35,762 bases of DNA from Candidatus Heimdallarchaeota archaeon AB_125 (lineage in GTDB: Archaea > Asgardarchaeota > Heimdallarchaeia > Heimdallarchaeales > Heimdallarchaeaceae), in NCBI GenBank assembly GCA_001940755.1, contig MEHH01000002.1, positions 1 through 35,762 of the forward strand, written 5' to 3'. The notes below the pieces were generated by a model that searched no databases, was not told where the DNA came from, and saw nothing but the letters and a program-made list of their open reading frames with translations. Position 1 is the stretch's first letter; every line of letters begins with the position of its first letter. This document shows, piece after piece, positions 15,988 through 23,940 of the stretch. Both the position numbers and the translations under genes were made by a program.

Positions 15988-16850
15988 CAAAAAATAGTGA
16001 AGGCACTTTTGAGATTCAAAATCCATACCAACCTTTGTTAGCAAAGGTAGTTAAGATAACTAATGAAGTTGATGGAGCTCGTGCAATAAAAACATATAAA
16101 CTCGTTTTTCAAGACGAAGAAACTAAGATCAATTTCAGTTTTATACCTGGTCAATTTGTAATGGTTAGTGTGTTTGGTAAAGGAGAGAGTACTTTTGCTA
16201 TTTCCTCATCTTCAACACAGAAAGATTACATTGAAATCAGTGTGATGAAGCATGGAAAAAATACAGCAGCACTTCATGAACTTGAAGAAGGAGATATTGT
16301 TGGTGTTAGAGGTCCATATGGAAACACATTTGATGTAAAAGGATGGGAAGGGAAAAATATTATCTTAATTGGAGGTGGAATAGGACAAGCTCCTTTACGA
16401 TCTGTTTTAAATTACATATTAGATAATAGAGACAAATATGGTACATTAGATGCTATTTATGGCGCTAGAACATCTAGTGATATTTGTTATAAAGAAGAAT
16501 TTGCAGAATTAGAGAAGAGGGATGATGTCAATGTCCATCTTTCAATTGATGTTGAAGAAGAAGGATGGAACAATTATGTGGGATTTGTTCCCAATAATCT
16601 GATGGAAGTAAAACCATCAAGTGAAAATGCTATTGCAATAACATGCGGACCACCAATAATGATTGAGTATGTAATTCAGAATCTTTTGAAACTAGGATTT
16701 ACAGAAAAACAAATTTATACAACATTAGAGATGCGCATGAAATGCGGTATTGGCATTTGTGGAAGATGCAATATAGGGAATCTTTACGTCTGTAAAGATG
16801 GACCTGTATTTTCGTATGAACAACTAAAAGGACTTCAAGGAGATATGTAA
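15984..16850 (+). CDS. flxA: NAD(P)H-flavin oxidoreductase subunit, FlxA/AsrB/HydG-like
   Basis: 288 residues of the ferredoxin-NADP reductase fold. FAD-binding strands include FAISSSST and a VRGPYGNTF loop. The nucleotide-binding loop is GGGIGQAP (130-137), followed by a CGPP motif. The C-terminal 2Fe-2S site has Cys254, 259, 262 and 270 (KCGIGICGRCNIGNLYVC). It takes hydride from NADH or NADPH and passes electrons to the adjacent AsrA-like subunit. Specificity for NADH or NADPH is not clear. With MvhD and HdrABC in the same operon it makes an Flx-Hdr complex likely. The gene starts in an ATGA overlap with the previous stop. Confidence 0.91.
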   Translation: MTKNSEGTFEIQNPYQPLLAKVVKITNEVDGARAIKTYKLVFQDEETKINFSFIPGQFVMVSVFGKGESTFAISSSSTQKDYIEISVMKHGKNTAALHELEEGDIVGVRGPYGNTFDVKGWEGKNIILIGGGIGQAPLRSVLNYILDNRDKYGTLDAIYGARTSSDICYKEEFAELEKRDDVNVHLSIDVEEEGWNNYVGFVPNNLMEVKPSSENAIAITCGPPIMIEYVIQNLLKLGFTEKQIYTTLEMRMKCGIGICGRCNIGNLYVCKDGPVFSYEQLKGLQGDM

Positions 16851-16863
16851 GGGAAGTGAAAAA

Positions 16864-18831
16864 ATGAAGATTGGAGTATATATTTGTGAGTGTGGAAGTA
16901 ATATAGCAGGTACAATTGATACAGAAAAAGTTGCTAGAAGTGCAGAACCATTACCAAAAGTATCTGTTAGTAGAGTATATAGATATGCATGCTCGGAACC
17001 TGGTCAAAATCTTATAACTAATGATATAGAAGAGCTAGGTTTAGACAGAATCATTGTTGCAGCATGCTCTCCTAGTATGCATGAACCTACATTTAGAGCA
17101 GTACTTAAAGAAAGGGGTTTGAATCCCTATCTTCTAGAAATGGTAAATATTAGAGAACAGTGTTCATGGGTACATTCAGACAAAAAACAAGCTACAGAAA
17201 AAGCTATTTCTCTTCTAACAGCTGCAGTTTTACGAAACGCTCTACAGCAACCATTAACTCCAAAGAAAGTTGGTGTTACAAACAATGCTTTAGTGATAGG
17301 TGGAGGAATTGCTGGAATTCAAGCAGCTCTGGACCTAGCAGAAGTAGGCTATAAAACATATTTAGTTGAAAAAACACCAAGTATTGGAGGTAAAATGGCT
17401 CAACTAGACAAAACTTTTCCAACTTTGGACTGTTCAGCATGTATTCTAAGTCCTAAGATGGTTGATGTTGGACGTCATCCGAATATTACACTATTAGCAA
17501 ATAGTGAAGTTGTTGAAGTGGAAGGTTTTGTTGGTAATTTTAAGGTTAAAATTAAGAAAAAAGCTACTTATGTAGATCCTGTAAAATGCACTCTCTGTGA
17601 TGAATGTGTCCCTGTATGTCCAGTAATAATACATGATGAGTATAATGAAAATCTTTCACCGAGAAGAGCAATCTATATACCATTTCCTCAAGCAGTTCCT
17701 GCTACATATATCATAGAAGAAGAAACTTGTCTAGGAATTGATCCTCTTATTTGTGCAAAATGTAGAGATGTTTGTGGTCCAGAAGCAATTGATTTTGATA
17801 TGAAGCCAGAAATTATTGAAGAGGAATTTGGAGCAATAGTTGTTGCAACAGGTTACGAAGCATATCCAATTGAGAATATTGGTGAGTATGGTTATGGTTC
17901 AATTCATAATGTTATATCAGGTTTAGAATTTGAGAGAATACTATCAGCAAGTGGTCCAACAGATGGAGTTGTTAGACGACCTTCAGATGGTAAAGTTCCT
18001 AAAACAGTTGTATTCATTCATTGTGCAGGATCAAGAGATCCAGCAAAACATCTTCCTTATTGTTCAAAGGTCTGTTGTATGTATTCAACAAAGCACGCTT
18101 TACAATATAGACATCTTGTCCATGATGGAACTGCTGTGAATTTCTATATAGATATCCGAACAGCAGGTAAAGATTATGAAGAATTTTATCAGAGAGCAGC
18201 AGAAGAAGATGGTGTCATCTATATTAAAGGCAAAGTTTCAGAGATTCTAGAAGATGGTGATCAACTTTTAATCAGAGGTGTAAATACACTTACTTCTGAG
18301 ACAGTAGAAATGCATGCAGACTTAGTTGTTCTTGCTAATGGAATGATGCCAAGTGAAGGAACAAAAAAGATTGCAAGTATGCTCAAGTTGCCTGTTGATA
18401 GTACTGGTTTTATCAGAGAGGCACATCCAAAACTTAAACCAGTCGATACAGTAATTTCAGGTGTATTTCTAGCTGGTACTGCATCTGGACCAAAAGACAT
18501 TCCTGAAACAGTTGCTCATGCTAGTGGTGCAGCATCTAGAGCTAGTACAATATTAGCACAAAAGGAATTAGAAATTGACGCAACCATTGCGAATGTTAAC
18601 GAGATGTTGTGCCGTGGATGTGGAATGTGTGTAGATAGTTGTCCATATAGTGCTATTGAGTTGGAAGCTAAGAATAGCTTTGGTCACACAATCAAAGTTG
18701 CAGTAGTCAATGAAGCACTATGTAAGGGATGTGGAACTTGCTCAGCAACATGTTTGAACGGTGCAATCGGTCATTTAGGTTATACAGACAATCAGATTCT
18801 TGCTCAAATCAAAGCCTTAAGTCAAAAATAG
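16864..18831 (+). CDS. hdrA: Heterodisulfide reductase subunit A (electron-bifurcating flavin subunit)
   Basis: 655 residues, the standard length. The N-terminal domain starts with CECG (Cys8, Cys10). The FAD Rossmann motif is GGGIAG (146-151). The conserved cysteine segment LDCSACILSPKM has Cys190 and Cys193, with Cys and no in-frame TGA at the place where some methanogens use selenocysteine. Further iron-sulfur sites are Cys242-252, Cys289-304 and two C-terminal ferredoxin clusters at Cys583-593 and Cys620-630. By family knowledge this flavin splits electron pairs between ferredoxin and the HdrBC branch. It is preceded by a GGGAAGTGAAAA ribosome-binding site and followed directly by hdrC. 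No fused MvhD or second HdrA domain is present. Confidence 0.96.
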   Translation: MKIGVYICECGSNIAGTIDTEKVARSAEPLPKVSVSRVYRYACSEPGQNLITNDIEELGLDRIIVAACSPSMHEPTFRAVLKERGLNPYLLEMVNIREQCSWVHSDKKQATEKAISLLTAAVLRNALQQPLTPKKVGVTNNALVIGGGIAGIQAALDLAEVGYKTYLVEKTPSIGGKMAQLDKTFPTLDCSACILSPKMVDVGRHPNITLLANSEVVEVEGFVGNFKVKIKKKATYVDPVKCTLCDECVPVCPVIIHDEYNENLSPRRAIYIPFPQAVPATYIIEEETCLGIDPLICAKCRDVCGPEAIDFDMKPEIIEEEFGAIVVATGYEAYPIENIGEYGYGSIHNVISGLEFERILSASGPTDGVVRRPSDGKVPKTVVFIHCAGSRDPAKHLPYCSKVCCMYSTKHALQYRHLVHDGTAVNFYIDIRTAGKDYEEFYQRAAEEDGVIYIKGKVSEILEDGDQLLIRGVNTLTSETVEMHADLVVLANGMMPSEGTKKIASMLKLPVDSTGFIREAHPKLKPVDTVISGVFLAGTASGPKDIPETVAHASGAASRASTILAQKELEIDATIANVNEMLCRGCGMCVDSCPYSAIELEAKNSFGHTIKVAVVNEALCKGCGTCSATCLNGAIGHLGYTDNQILAQIKALSQK

Positions 18832-18845
18832 AGGAGAACACGATA

Positions 18846-19256
18846 ATGTCATATGAATATATCAAATTCGGAAAAGAAGAAAGAGAATTCCGAGAGAAGA
18901 TAGAAGAAATCTCAGGAGAGAATGTTTTTAGCTGTTATCAGTGTGGCAAATGTTCTGCAGGATGTATGTTTAGTGACAAAATGGACAGAACAGTCAATCA
19001 ACAGATTCATCGCATACAAATGGGACAGAAAGAGAAGGTTCTTGCAGCAAATACTCATTGGATTTGTGCTAGCTGTTTAACATGTTCTGTTCGCTGTCCA
19101 AGGGATATAGATGTTGCTGCTATCATGGAAGCTATTAGAGAGTACATTCTTCGTGAAGAGCCGGAGAAGATTATAGTTTCAGAACTACCTAAAGAAGTGC
19201 TAGAGAGACTTCCAAATATAGCATTAGTAGGCAACTTTCGTAAAATGACAGGATGA
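18846..19256 (+). CDS. hdrC: Heterodisulfide reductase subunit C
   Basis: 136 residues from the ATG at 18846, which is preceded by GAGGAG nine bases upstream. A longer frame beginning at 18729 lies inside hdrA and is not credible. Two 4Fe-4S motifs are seen: Cys30, 33, 36, 40 (CYQCGKCSAGC) and Cys74, 77, 80, 84 (CASCLTCSVRC), typical of HdrC. It carries electrons from HdrA to HdrB. There is no membrane anchor (that is, no HdrE-like helix), so this is the soluble HdrABC type. It sits between hdrA and hdrB in the order A-C-B. Confidence 0.95.
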   Translation: MSYEYIKFGKEEREFREKIEEISGENVFSCYQCGKCSAGCMFSDKMDRTVNQQIHRIQMGQKEKVLAANTHWICASCLTCSVRCPRDIDVAAIMEAIREYILREEPEKIIVSELPKEVLERLPNIALVGNFRKMTG

Positions 19257-19263
19257 GAATGAA

Positions 19264-20166
19264 ATGGTACAGTATTCATATTTCCCAGGTTGTAATCTCA
19301 AAACCAATGCGAAGGGTTTTGAAAAATCAGCTGTTGCAGTTAGCAAGAAATTAAACGCAGAACTTGTTGAGATACCTAATTGGAATTGCTGTGGAACAGT
19401 TCATACAATGACTTCTGATAATCTTATGAAACGCATCGCTCCTGTCAGAGTTTTATCAAGATCACGAAAACATATAGAAGAACTAGAAGACTCACCCAAT
19501 GAAGTTGCCACTCTATGTTCTATGTGTAATAGTACACTCAAAATAGTAAACAAAGAAGTAAAAGTAGATGAAGATAAACTTTCCAAAATAAACTATCAGC
19601 TAGAAGAAGATGAAGAAACCTACGCTGAAGATATGGAAGTTAAACATTTTCTTGAAATCCTAAGAGATTCAGTAGGATATAAAAATATAGCAAAGAAAGT
19701 AATTAAAGAACTAAAAGGCATAAAAGTAGTCCCATATTATGGGTGCATGTTACTACATCCAGAAGAAGCGAAGATTGACGATGAAGAAATGCCTTCAGTT
19801 CTAGAGTACCTAATGGAAAGCTTGGGTGCAGAAGTGATTTTTTCACCTTTGTTCAAATTCTGTTGTGGATCCTATCATATTGTAGATGATGAAACTATAG
19901 TCGATAGTCAAGTAAGTAAAATCTTACAAGATGTAAGGGTAAAAGGCGCAAACGCTATGGTTGTAGCATGTCCTTTGTGTGCTTATAATTTGGATTATCA
20001 ACAAAAGAAACTCATAAAACAAACAGGTGAAAAGAATCCAATTCCAATATTCTATTTCAGCCAACTTATGGCTATCGCTATGGGAGAACCCATAGAAATT
20101 AATCATTTTGAAGATCATCAAATTGATCCTCGTAAATTATTGAAGGAACTAAAATTAGAGGGTTAA
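19264..20166 (+). CDS. hdrB: Heterodisulfide reductase subunit B
   Basis: 300 residues with two CCG domains. The first has Cys10, Cys42-Cys43 (WNCCG) and Cys85/Cys88. The second has GCMLLHP, FCCGSYH and CPLC further on. In methanogen HdrB these ligate two unusual noncubane 4Fe-4S clusters at the CoM-S-S-CoB reduction site, so all ligand groups needed are present. It ends two bases before the TfrB-like gene. In Methanothermobacter TfrB a CCG region is fused to the iron-sulfur protein that is encoded separately here. This HdrB may therefore transfer electrons directly to TfrB, or reduce a disulfide that is not known. Confidence 0.95.
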   Translation: MVQYSYFPGCNLKTNAKGFEKSAVAVSKKLNAELVEIPNWNCCGTVHTMTSDNLMKRIAPVRVLSRSRKHIEELEDSPNEVATLCSMCNSTLKIVNKEVKVDEDKLSKINYQLEEDEETYAEDMEVKHFLEILRDSVGYKNIAKKVIKELKGIKVVPYYGCMLLHPEEAKIDDEEMPSVLEYLMESLGAEVIFSPLFKFCCGSYHIVDDETIVDSQVSKILQDVRVKGANAMVVACPLCAYNLDYQQKKLIKQTGEKNPIPIFYFSQLMAIAMGEPIEINHFEDHQIDPRKLLKELKLEG

Positions 20167-20168
20167 AA

Positions 20169-20891
20169 ATGGCAAAAGCAAAACCAAAAACAAAGACTGA
20201 AAATTCAACACCTATGGTAAAGATATTTATTATGGGAGCGGCACACGAAGTTCCTGCTTCTCTAACTATAATGAAAGCAATAGAGTATGCTGGTTTCAAA
20301 ATAACTAGAGGTTCTGGATGCAGAGCAGGTTTTTGTGGGGCTTGTGGAACTATTTATCGTAAAGAAGGAGACTATAGGATATATGCAGCACTTGCATGTC
20401 AAACACAAGTTGAAGATGGAATGGTACTTACACAACTACCATTTGTCCCAGCACCAAAAGCTAGGTACAATGTAGACGAACTTCAACCTAATGCTAGTGC
20501 AATGTTAAAATATTATCCAGAAGTGGCTAGATGTTTAAGTTGTAATGCTTGCTCTAAAGTGTGTCCTCAGGAAATTAAGGTCATGGATTATGTCCAATAT
20601 TCTTTACAGGGACAAATCAAAAAGGCAGCAGATGAGAGCTTTGATTGTGTTCAATGTGGTCTCTGTGCTATACGATGTCCAGCTGAAATTCCTCAGTACC
20701 ACGTTGGAATGCTAGCACGAAGACTTCATGGAAAATACAACTTGAAAGCACCTGAAAATTTAGAACACCGTGTGAAAGAAATTGAAGACGGTGTATACAC
20801 AGAAGCGTTCAGCGAACTGATGAAATTATCCAAAGCTGATTTAAAGAAAAGATATACTGAGCGAGATTTTATTGATCAGAAGAAGGCGTGA
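20169..20891 (+). CDS. Fumarate reductase / succinate dehydrogenase iron-sulfur subunit, TfrB-like
   Basis: 240 residues. A plant-type 2Fe-2S site at Cys51, 56, 59 and 77 (CRAGFCGACG then LACQ) is followed by two 4Fe-4S sites: Cys122, 125, 128, 132 and Cys160, 163, 166, 170. Succinate dehydrogenase B subunits usually carry one 4Fe-4S and one 3Fe-4S; this pattern with two full four-cysteine sets is closer to TfrB and to HdrC-like relays. No CCG domain is present, unlike methanogen TfrB of about 490 residues. The stop TGA overlaps the next start (TGATG). It is expected to relay electrons between HdrB and the flavin subunit in the cytoplasm. Confidence 0.9.
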   Translation: MAKAKPKTKTENSTPMVKIFIMGAAHEVPASLTIMKAIEYAGFKITRGSGCRAGFCGACGTIYRKEGDYRIYAALACQTQVEDGMVLTQLPFVPAPKARYNVDELQPNASAMLKYYPEVARCLSCNACSKVCPQEIKVMDYVQYSLQGQIKKAADESFDCVQCGLCAIRCPAEIPQYHVGMLARRLHGKYNLKAPENLEHRVKEIEDGVYTEAFSELMKLSKADLKKRYTERDFIDQKKA

Positions 20892-22561
20892 TGAAAATGG
20901 CGATGATAAGAGGATATCCTGAAAATATGAGGAAAAGTATAGAAAACGTCAACAAAACCAGAAGTAAACGTTTAGATCAAATTATACCAGACTTAACCTT
21001 AGCAGAAAGAAAAGAAGTTCTAGATGGTTTTCATCCAGATTATAATCCAAAATTCAAAAGAAATATTACTTGGGGACAAAATAAAGGAGATAATGTTCCT
21101 AATGAGGTAGTAGATGTTCTTGAAGCTTATCCTATGGTTAATCCTGATGACATTGATTTAAGTCAAATTGATTTTGATGTTAATGTTCTTATTGTTGGTG
21201 CTGGAGGGGCAGGTACTTCTGCAGCATTATGGTCCAAATATGCTGGAGTTCCAAAAGAGGAGATATTACTTGCTACAAAACTACGATTAGGTGATTGCAA
21301 TACTGTCATGGCTCAAGGAGGTATACAAGCAGCTGATAGACCAGATGATTCTCCAATTATTCACTATCTTGATGCTATAGGAGGAGGACATTTTGAGAAC
21401 AACCCAAAATTAGTTAATGCACTTGTTGCTGATGGACCAAAAATCATCAAATGGCATAAAGATCTAGGAATGATGTATGACTGCAATGAAGATGGAAGTC
21501 TTGTACAAAACCCAGGTGGGGGGACTTCAAGAAACAGAATGCATTGTGCAAAAGACTATACTGGCATGGAAATATTCAGAACATTAAAAGATGAAATTAT
21601 TAATTTAGAAATTCCTTATCTGGAATTTAGCCCAGCTGTAGAACTCATAACTGATGAGACAGGTAGAGTAGCTGGAACAGTTTTGTATAATATAGAAACA
21701 AAACAGTATTTCGTGGTTAGAGCAAAAACAACTATCTTAACAACTGGAGGATTTGGAAGGCTTCATGTTGCAGGTTTTCCAACAACTAATCACTATGGTG
21801 CAACCATGGATGGTGTGGTTATGGCATATCGTGCTGGTGCTAAGCTTAGAGATTTAGATGCGACACAATTCCATCCTACTGGAGCAGCATTTCCAGAACA
21901 AATAGTTGGACTGCTTATTACAGAAAAAGTTAGAAGCTTAGGTGGACAAGTACTTGGAAAAGATGGAGAACAATTATGTTATCCACTTGAACCGAGAGAT
22001 GTTGAGGCTTCTTCAATAATCAAATGTTGTACATCAACAGATAATTACATTGAAACTCCAACTCAAATGAGAGGTGTCTGGTTAGATAGTCCATTAATTG
22101 AGGAAATTAAAGGAAAAGGAACTATCCTGAATAATCTTAGTGCTATGTATAGAATGATGAATAGATTCGATATTGATATCACTGAAGATCCAATTCTTGT
22201 TTATCCAACATTACATTACCAAAATGGTGGTATTGAACATGATGAGAATTGTTATACATCCATCAAAGGACTGTTAGCAGCTGGAGAGATTTCTGGAGGA
22301 GTTCATGGGAAGAATCGTCTTATGGGTAACTCTCTCTTAGAGATAAATGTGTTTGGAAGAAGAGCTGGTATGACAGCTGCTAAGGAGTTCAGGAAAAAGA
22401 GTACAGTTGGAAAACTATCTCTTACTCATGTACACAAATCGATTAAAGCACTTGATGCTTTAAATCTCAAAGATAAAAGATACTCTCCAACTATTTTACC
22501 TGAATATAGAAGCGATGCTGTTAGAGCTAGATTAGTTCAATTATATGAAGAATCTCTCTAA
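20891..22561 (+). CDS. Fumarate reductase / succinate dehydrogenase flavoprotein, TfrA-like, soluble
   Basis: 556 residues from the ATG at 20891; the GTG at 20888 is an alternative. The FAD Rossmann motif is at 101-108 (IVGAGGAG), so there is a ~98-residue N-terminal extension beyond the usual SdhA/FrdA start. Active-site motifs of the fumarate reductase family are intact: QFHPTG (326-331), Arg369 in RDV, His442 in LHYQNGG and Arg476 in HGKNRLMGNSLLE. The His that covalently binds FAD in SdhA/FrdA is Asn137 here (CNTVMAQGG), so FAD should be noncovalent as in TfrA or aspartate oxidase. No membrane anchor genes follow. It converts fumarate and succinate. L-aspartate oxidase is a less likely alternative. 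Confidence 0.9.
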   Translation: MKMAMIRGYPENMRKSIENVNKTRSKRLDQIIPDLTLAERKEVLDGFHPDYNPKFKRNITWGQNKGDNVPNEVVDVLEAYPMVNPDDIDLSQIDFDVNVLIVGAGGAGTSAALWSKYAGVPKEEILLATKLRLGDCNTVMAQGGIQAADRPDDSPIIHYLDAIGGGHFENNPKLVNALVADGPKIIKWHKDLGMMYDCNEDGSLVQNPGGGTSRNRMHCAKDYTGMEIFRTLKDEIINLEIPYLEFSPAVELITDETGRVAGTVLYNIETKQYFVVRAKTTILTTGGFGRLHVAGFPTTNHYGATMDGVVMAYRAGAKLRDLDATQFHPTGAAFPEQIVGLLITEKVRSLGGQVLGKDGEQLCYPLEPRDVEASSIIKCCTSTDNYIETPTQMRGVWLDSPLIEEIKGKGTILNNLSAMYRMMNRFDIDITEDPILVYPTLHYQNGGIEHDENCYTSIKGLLAAGEISGGVHGKNRLMGNSLLEINVFGRRAGMTAAKEFRKKSTVGKLSLTHVHKSIKALDALNLKDKRYSPTILPEYRSDAVRARLVQLYEESL

Positions 22562-22570
22562 ATTACCCTT

Positions 22571-22589
22571 CTTTTTTCACAATTTTTTT
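22571..22589 (+). terminator. T-tract terminator of the 13-gene operon
   Basis: Two runs of Ts (22572-22577 and 22583-22589) start 10 bases after the stop of the flavin subunit. They are followed directly by the TATA-like TTTTATAGATT of the next gene. This is the archaeal pattern and marks the end of the long operon. Confidence 0.55.
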
Positions 22590-22620
22590 ATAGATTAATA
22601 ATCAAAAATATATTGATTCA

Positions 22621-23190
22621 ATGAGAAACTCATACATTTTTCTTCGTCATGCATTAACAACAATTGATTCTAGTCAACCTGCAGAGAAGTGGGTAATATC
22701 AGAAGAAGGAATAGAAGAAATATGTAACGCTGTTTCCTCAGGAAAATTTGATGATGTTGATGTGATAATCTCGTCATCAGAGAAAAAAGCAATTCAAACA
22801 GCTTATTACTTAGCAGAACGAACTGAGAAAGAAATCAACTTAAATCCTAATTTTAAGGAACTAAACCGAGGACAAGAATTTGTTGATACACAAGAAGACT
22901 ATGAAACCAGAGTCTGGAGAATCTTTGATAACCCAACAACATGTAGTTTTGGATGGGAAACTGCAGAGAGTGCTCTAGCTAGATTTAAAAGAGGTATATT
23001 TAGGTTAGAAAACACTTATTCGAATCAAAAAATCATTGTTGTTAGTCATGGTATCATCTTGACATTGTTTTTTGGTGATCTCTTGGGACTAGAAAAAGAA
23101 GAGTTGTTTACACGTTGGAAAAAAATGAAATTTTGTGCATGGGGTAAAGTTACAGAAAGCAAAGTTGTTAGAGATATTATTATAGATTGA
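22621..23190 (+). CDS. Histidine phosphatase family protein
   Basis: 189 residues. The catalytic histidine is His10 in FLRHALT, a variant of the RHGxT motif. Glu-rich and SSSEKKAIQTAYYL segments are as in the phosphoglycerate mutase-like fold. A second catalytic His is at 143 (VVSHGI). It removes or transfers phosphate on small metabolites or proteins, and the substrate cannot be told from sequence. The TTTTATAGATT sequence about 30 bases before the ATG suggests a leaderless transcript. It is separated from the operon by a T-rich terminator and precedes an unrelated hydrolase gene. Confidence 0.85.
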   Translation: MRNSYIFLRHALTTIDSSQPAEKWVISEEGIEEICNAVSSGKFDDVDVIISSSEKKAIQTAYYLAERTEKEINLNPNFKELNRGQEFVDTQEDYETRVWRIFDNPTTCSFGWETAESALARFKRGIFRLENTYSNQKIIVVSHGIILTLFFGDLLGLEKEELFTRWKKMKFCAWGKVTESKVVRDIIID

Positions 23191-23209
23191 GATTTCCTTC
23201 TGTACGAAA

Positions 23210-23218
23210 ATAAATATA
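23210..23218 (+). promoter_or_regulatory. TATA box deciding the start of the metallo-beta-lactamase-fold gene
   Basis: ATAAATATA lies just before a TTG (23219) and about 25-33 bases before the ATG at 23243. Because TATA-to-start spacing elsewhere in the window is near 25-30 bases in leaderless genes, it favours the ATG at 23243 over the TTG. Confidence 0.4.
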
Positions 23219-23242
23219 TTGAAACAATTAGAAGATGTTACG

Positions 23243-23929
23243 ATGGACAACATAATCAAAATCAGATTAGGATACACAAATACCTATCTTTTGAGAGTAT
23301 CAGATGGATACGTTCTAATCGATGTAGGTTCAAAAAGAAAAACAAAGAAATTTCTAAGAATTCTAGATGATTATAACATTAGTCCTGATAAGATAAAGTA
23401 CATAATAGTAACACATGCTCATTTTGATCATGTCGGATGTTTAGCAGAGATAAAAGAGATCACAGGAGCTAAAGTAGTCGCTCATAAAAATGCTGCAAAA
23501 TATCTCAAACAAGGAAAAAATGCATATGTTGGCTTGAAGATCAATTGGTTCAATTCTATAATACGAAAGATACTTGAAAGAATTCAAGCTTTTAAACCAA
23601 TTTCTCCTGATATCGTTGTTGATGAGATTTATTTCTTCGATGAATATGGAACAGATCTGAAATTGATATATACTCCGGGGCATACTCTTTGTTCAATCTC
23701 AGTAATTGATGAAGATGGGAATGCATTTGTTGGAGACACTGCAATGGGATTTCCAATAAGACTCTTCAGCCGATCTCCTCGAATTGCTGCTGATTTTAAA
23801 CTTGTTATTCCAAGCTGGAAACGAATTGTTGATGAGGGTGCAAAAACAGTATACATGGCACATGGCAGACCTTTCAACATAAGTAAAATAAGAAGAAAGG
23901 TAGAAAAGAAAAAGAGGAAAAAAAAATAG
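23243..23929 (+). CDS. Metallo-beta-lactamase-fold hydrolase
   Basis: 228 residues from the ATG at 23243; a TTG start at 23219 would add eight residues. The zinc-binding motif HAHFDH (His58, His60, Asp62, His63) is intact, with a TPGHT segment further along and GDTAMG and a late MAHGRP. This is the fold of glyoxalase II, ribonuclease Z and many small hydrolases. The C-terminus is highly basic (repeated Lys/Arg), which could mean nucleic-acid or membrane association. The substrate is unknown. It is convergent with a degraded surface-protein fragment. Confidence 0.88.
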   Translation: MDNIIKIRLGYTNTYLLRVSDGYVLIDVGSKRKTKKFLRILDDYNISPDKIKYIIVTHAHFDHVGCLAEIKEITGAKVVAHKNAAKYLKQGKNAYVGLKINWFNSIIRKILERIQAFKPISPDIVVDEIYFFDEYGTDLKLIYTPGHTLCSISVIDEDGNAFVGDTAMGFPIRLFSRSPRIAADFKLVIPSWKRIVDEGAKTVYMAHGRPFNISKIRRKVEKKKRKKK

Positions 23930-23940
23930 TAAAAACTAGT

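Noticed and set aside
16864..18831. Possible selenocysteine in HdrA
   Set aside because: The motif position that carries Sec in some methanogens is read as TGT/TGC cysteine codons here; there is no in-frame TGA.
20891..22561. L-aspartate oxidase (NadB)
   Set aside because: The gene follows a fumarate reductase-type iron-sulfur subunit in the Hdr operon, and no quinolinate synthase is nearby; NadB works without such a partner.
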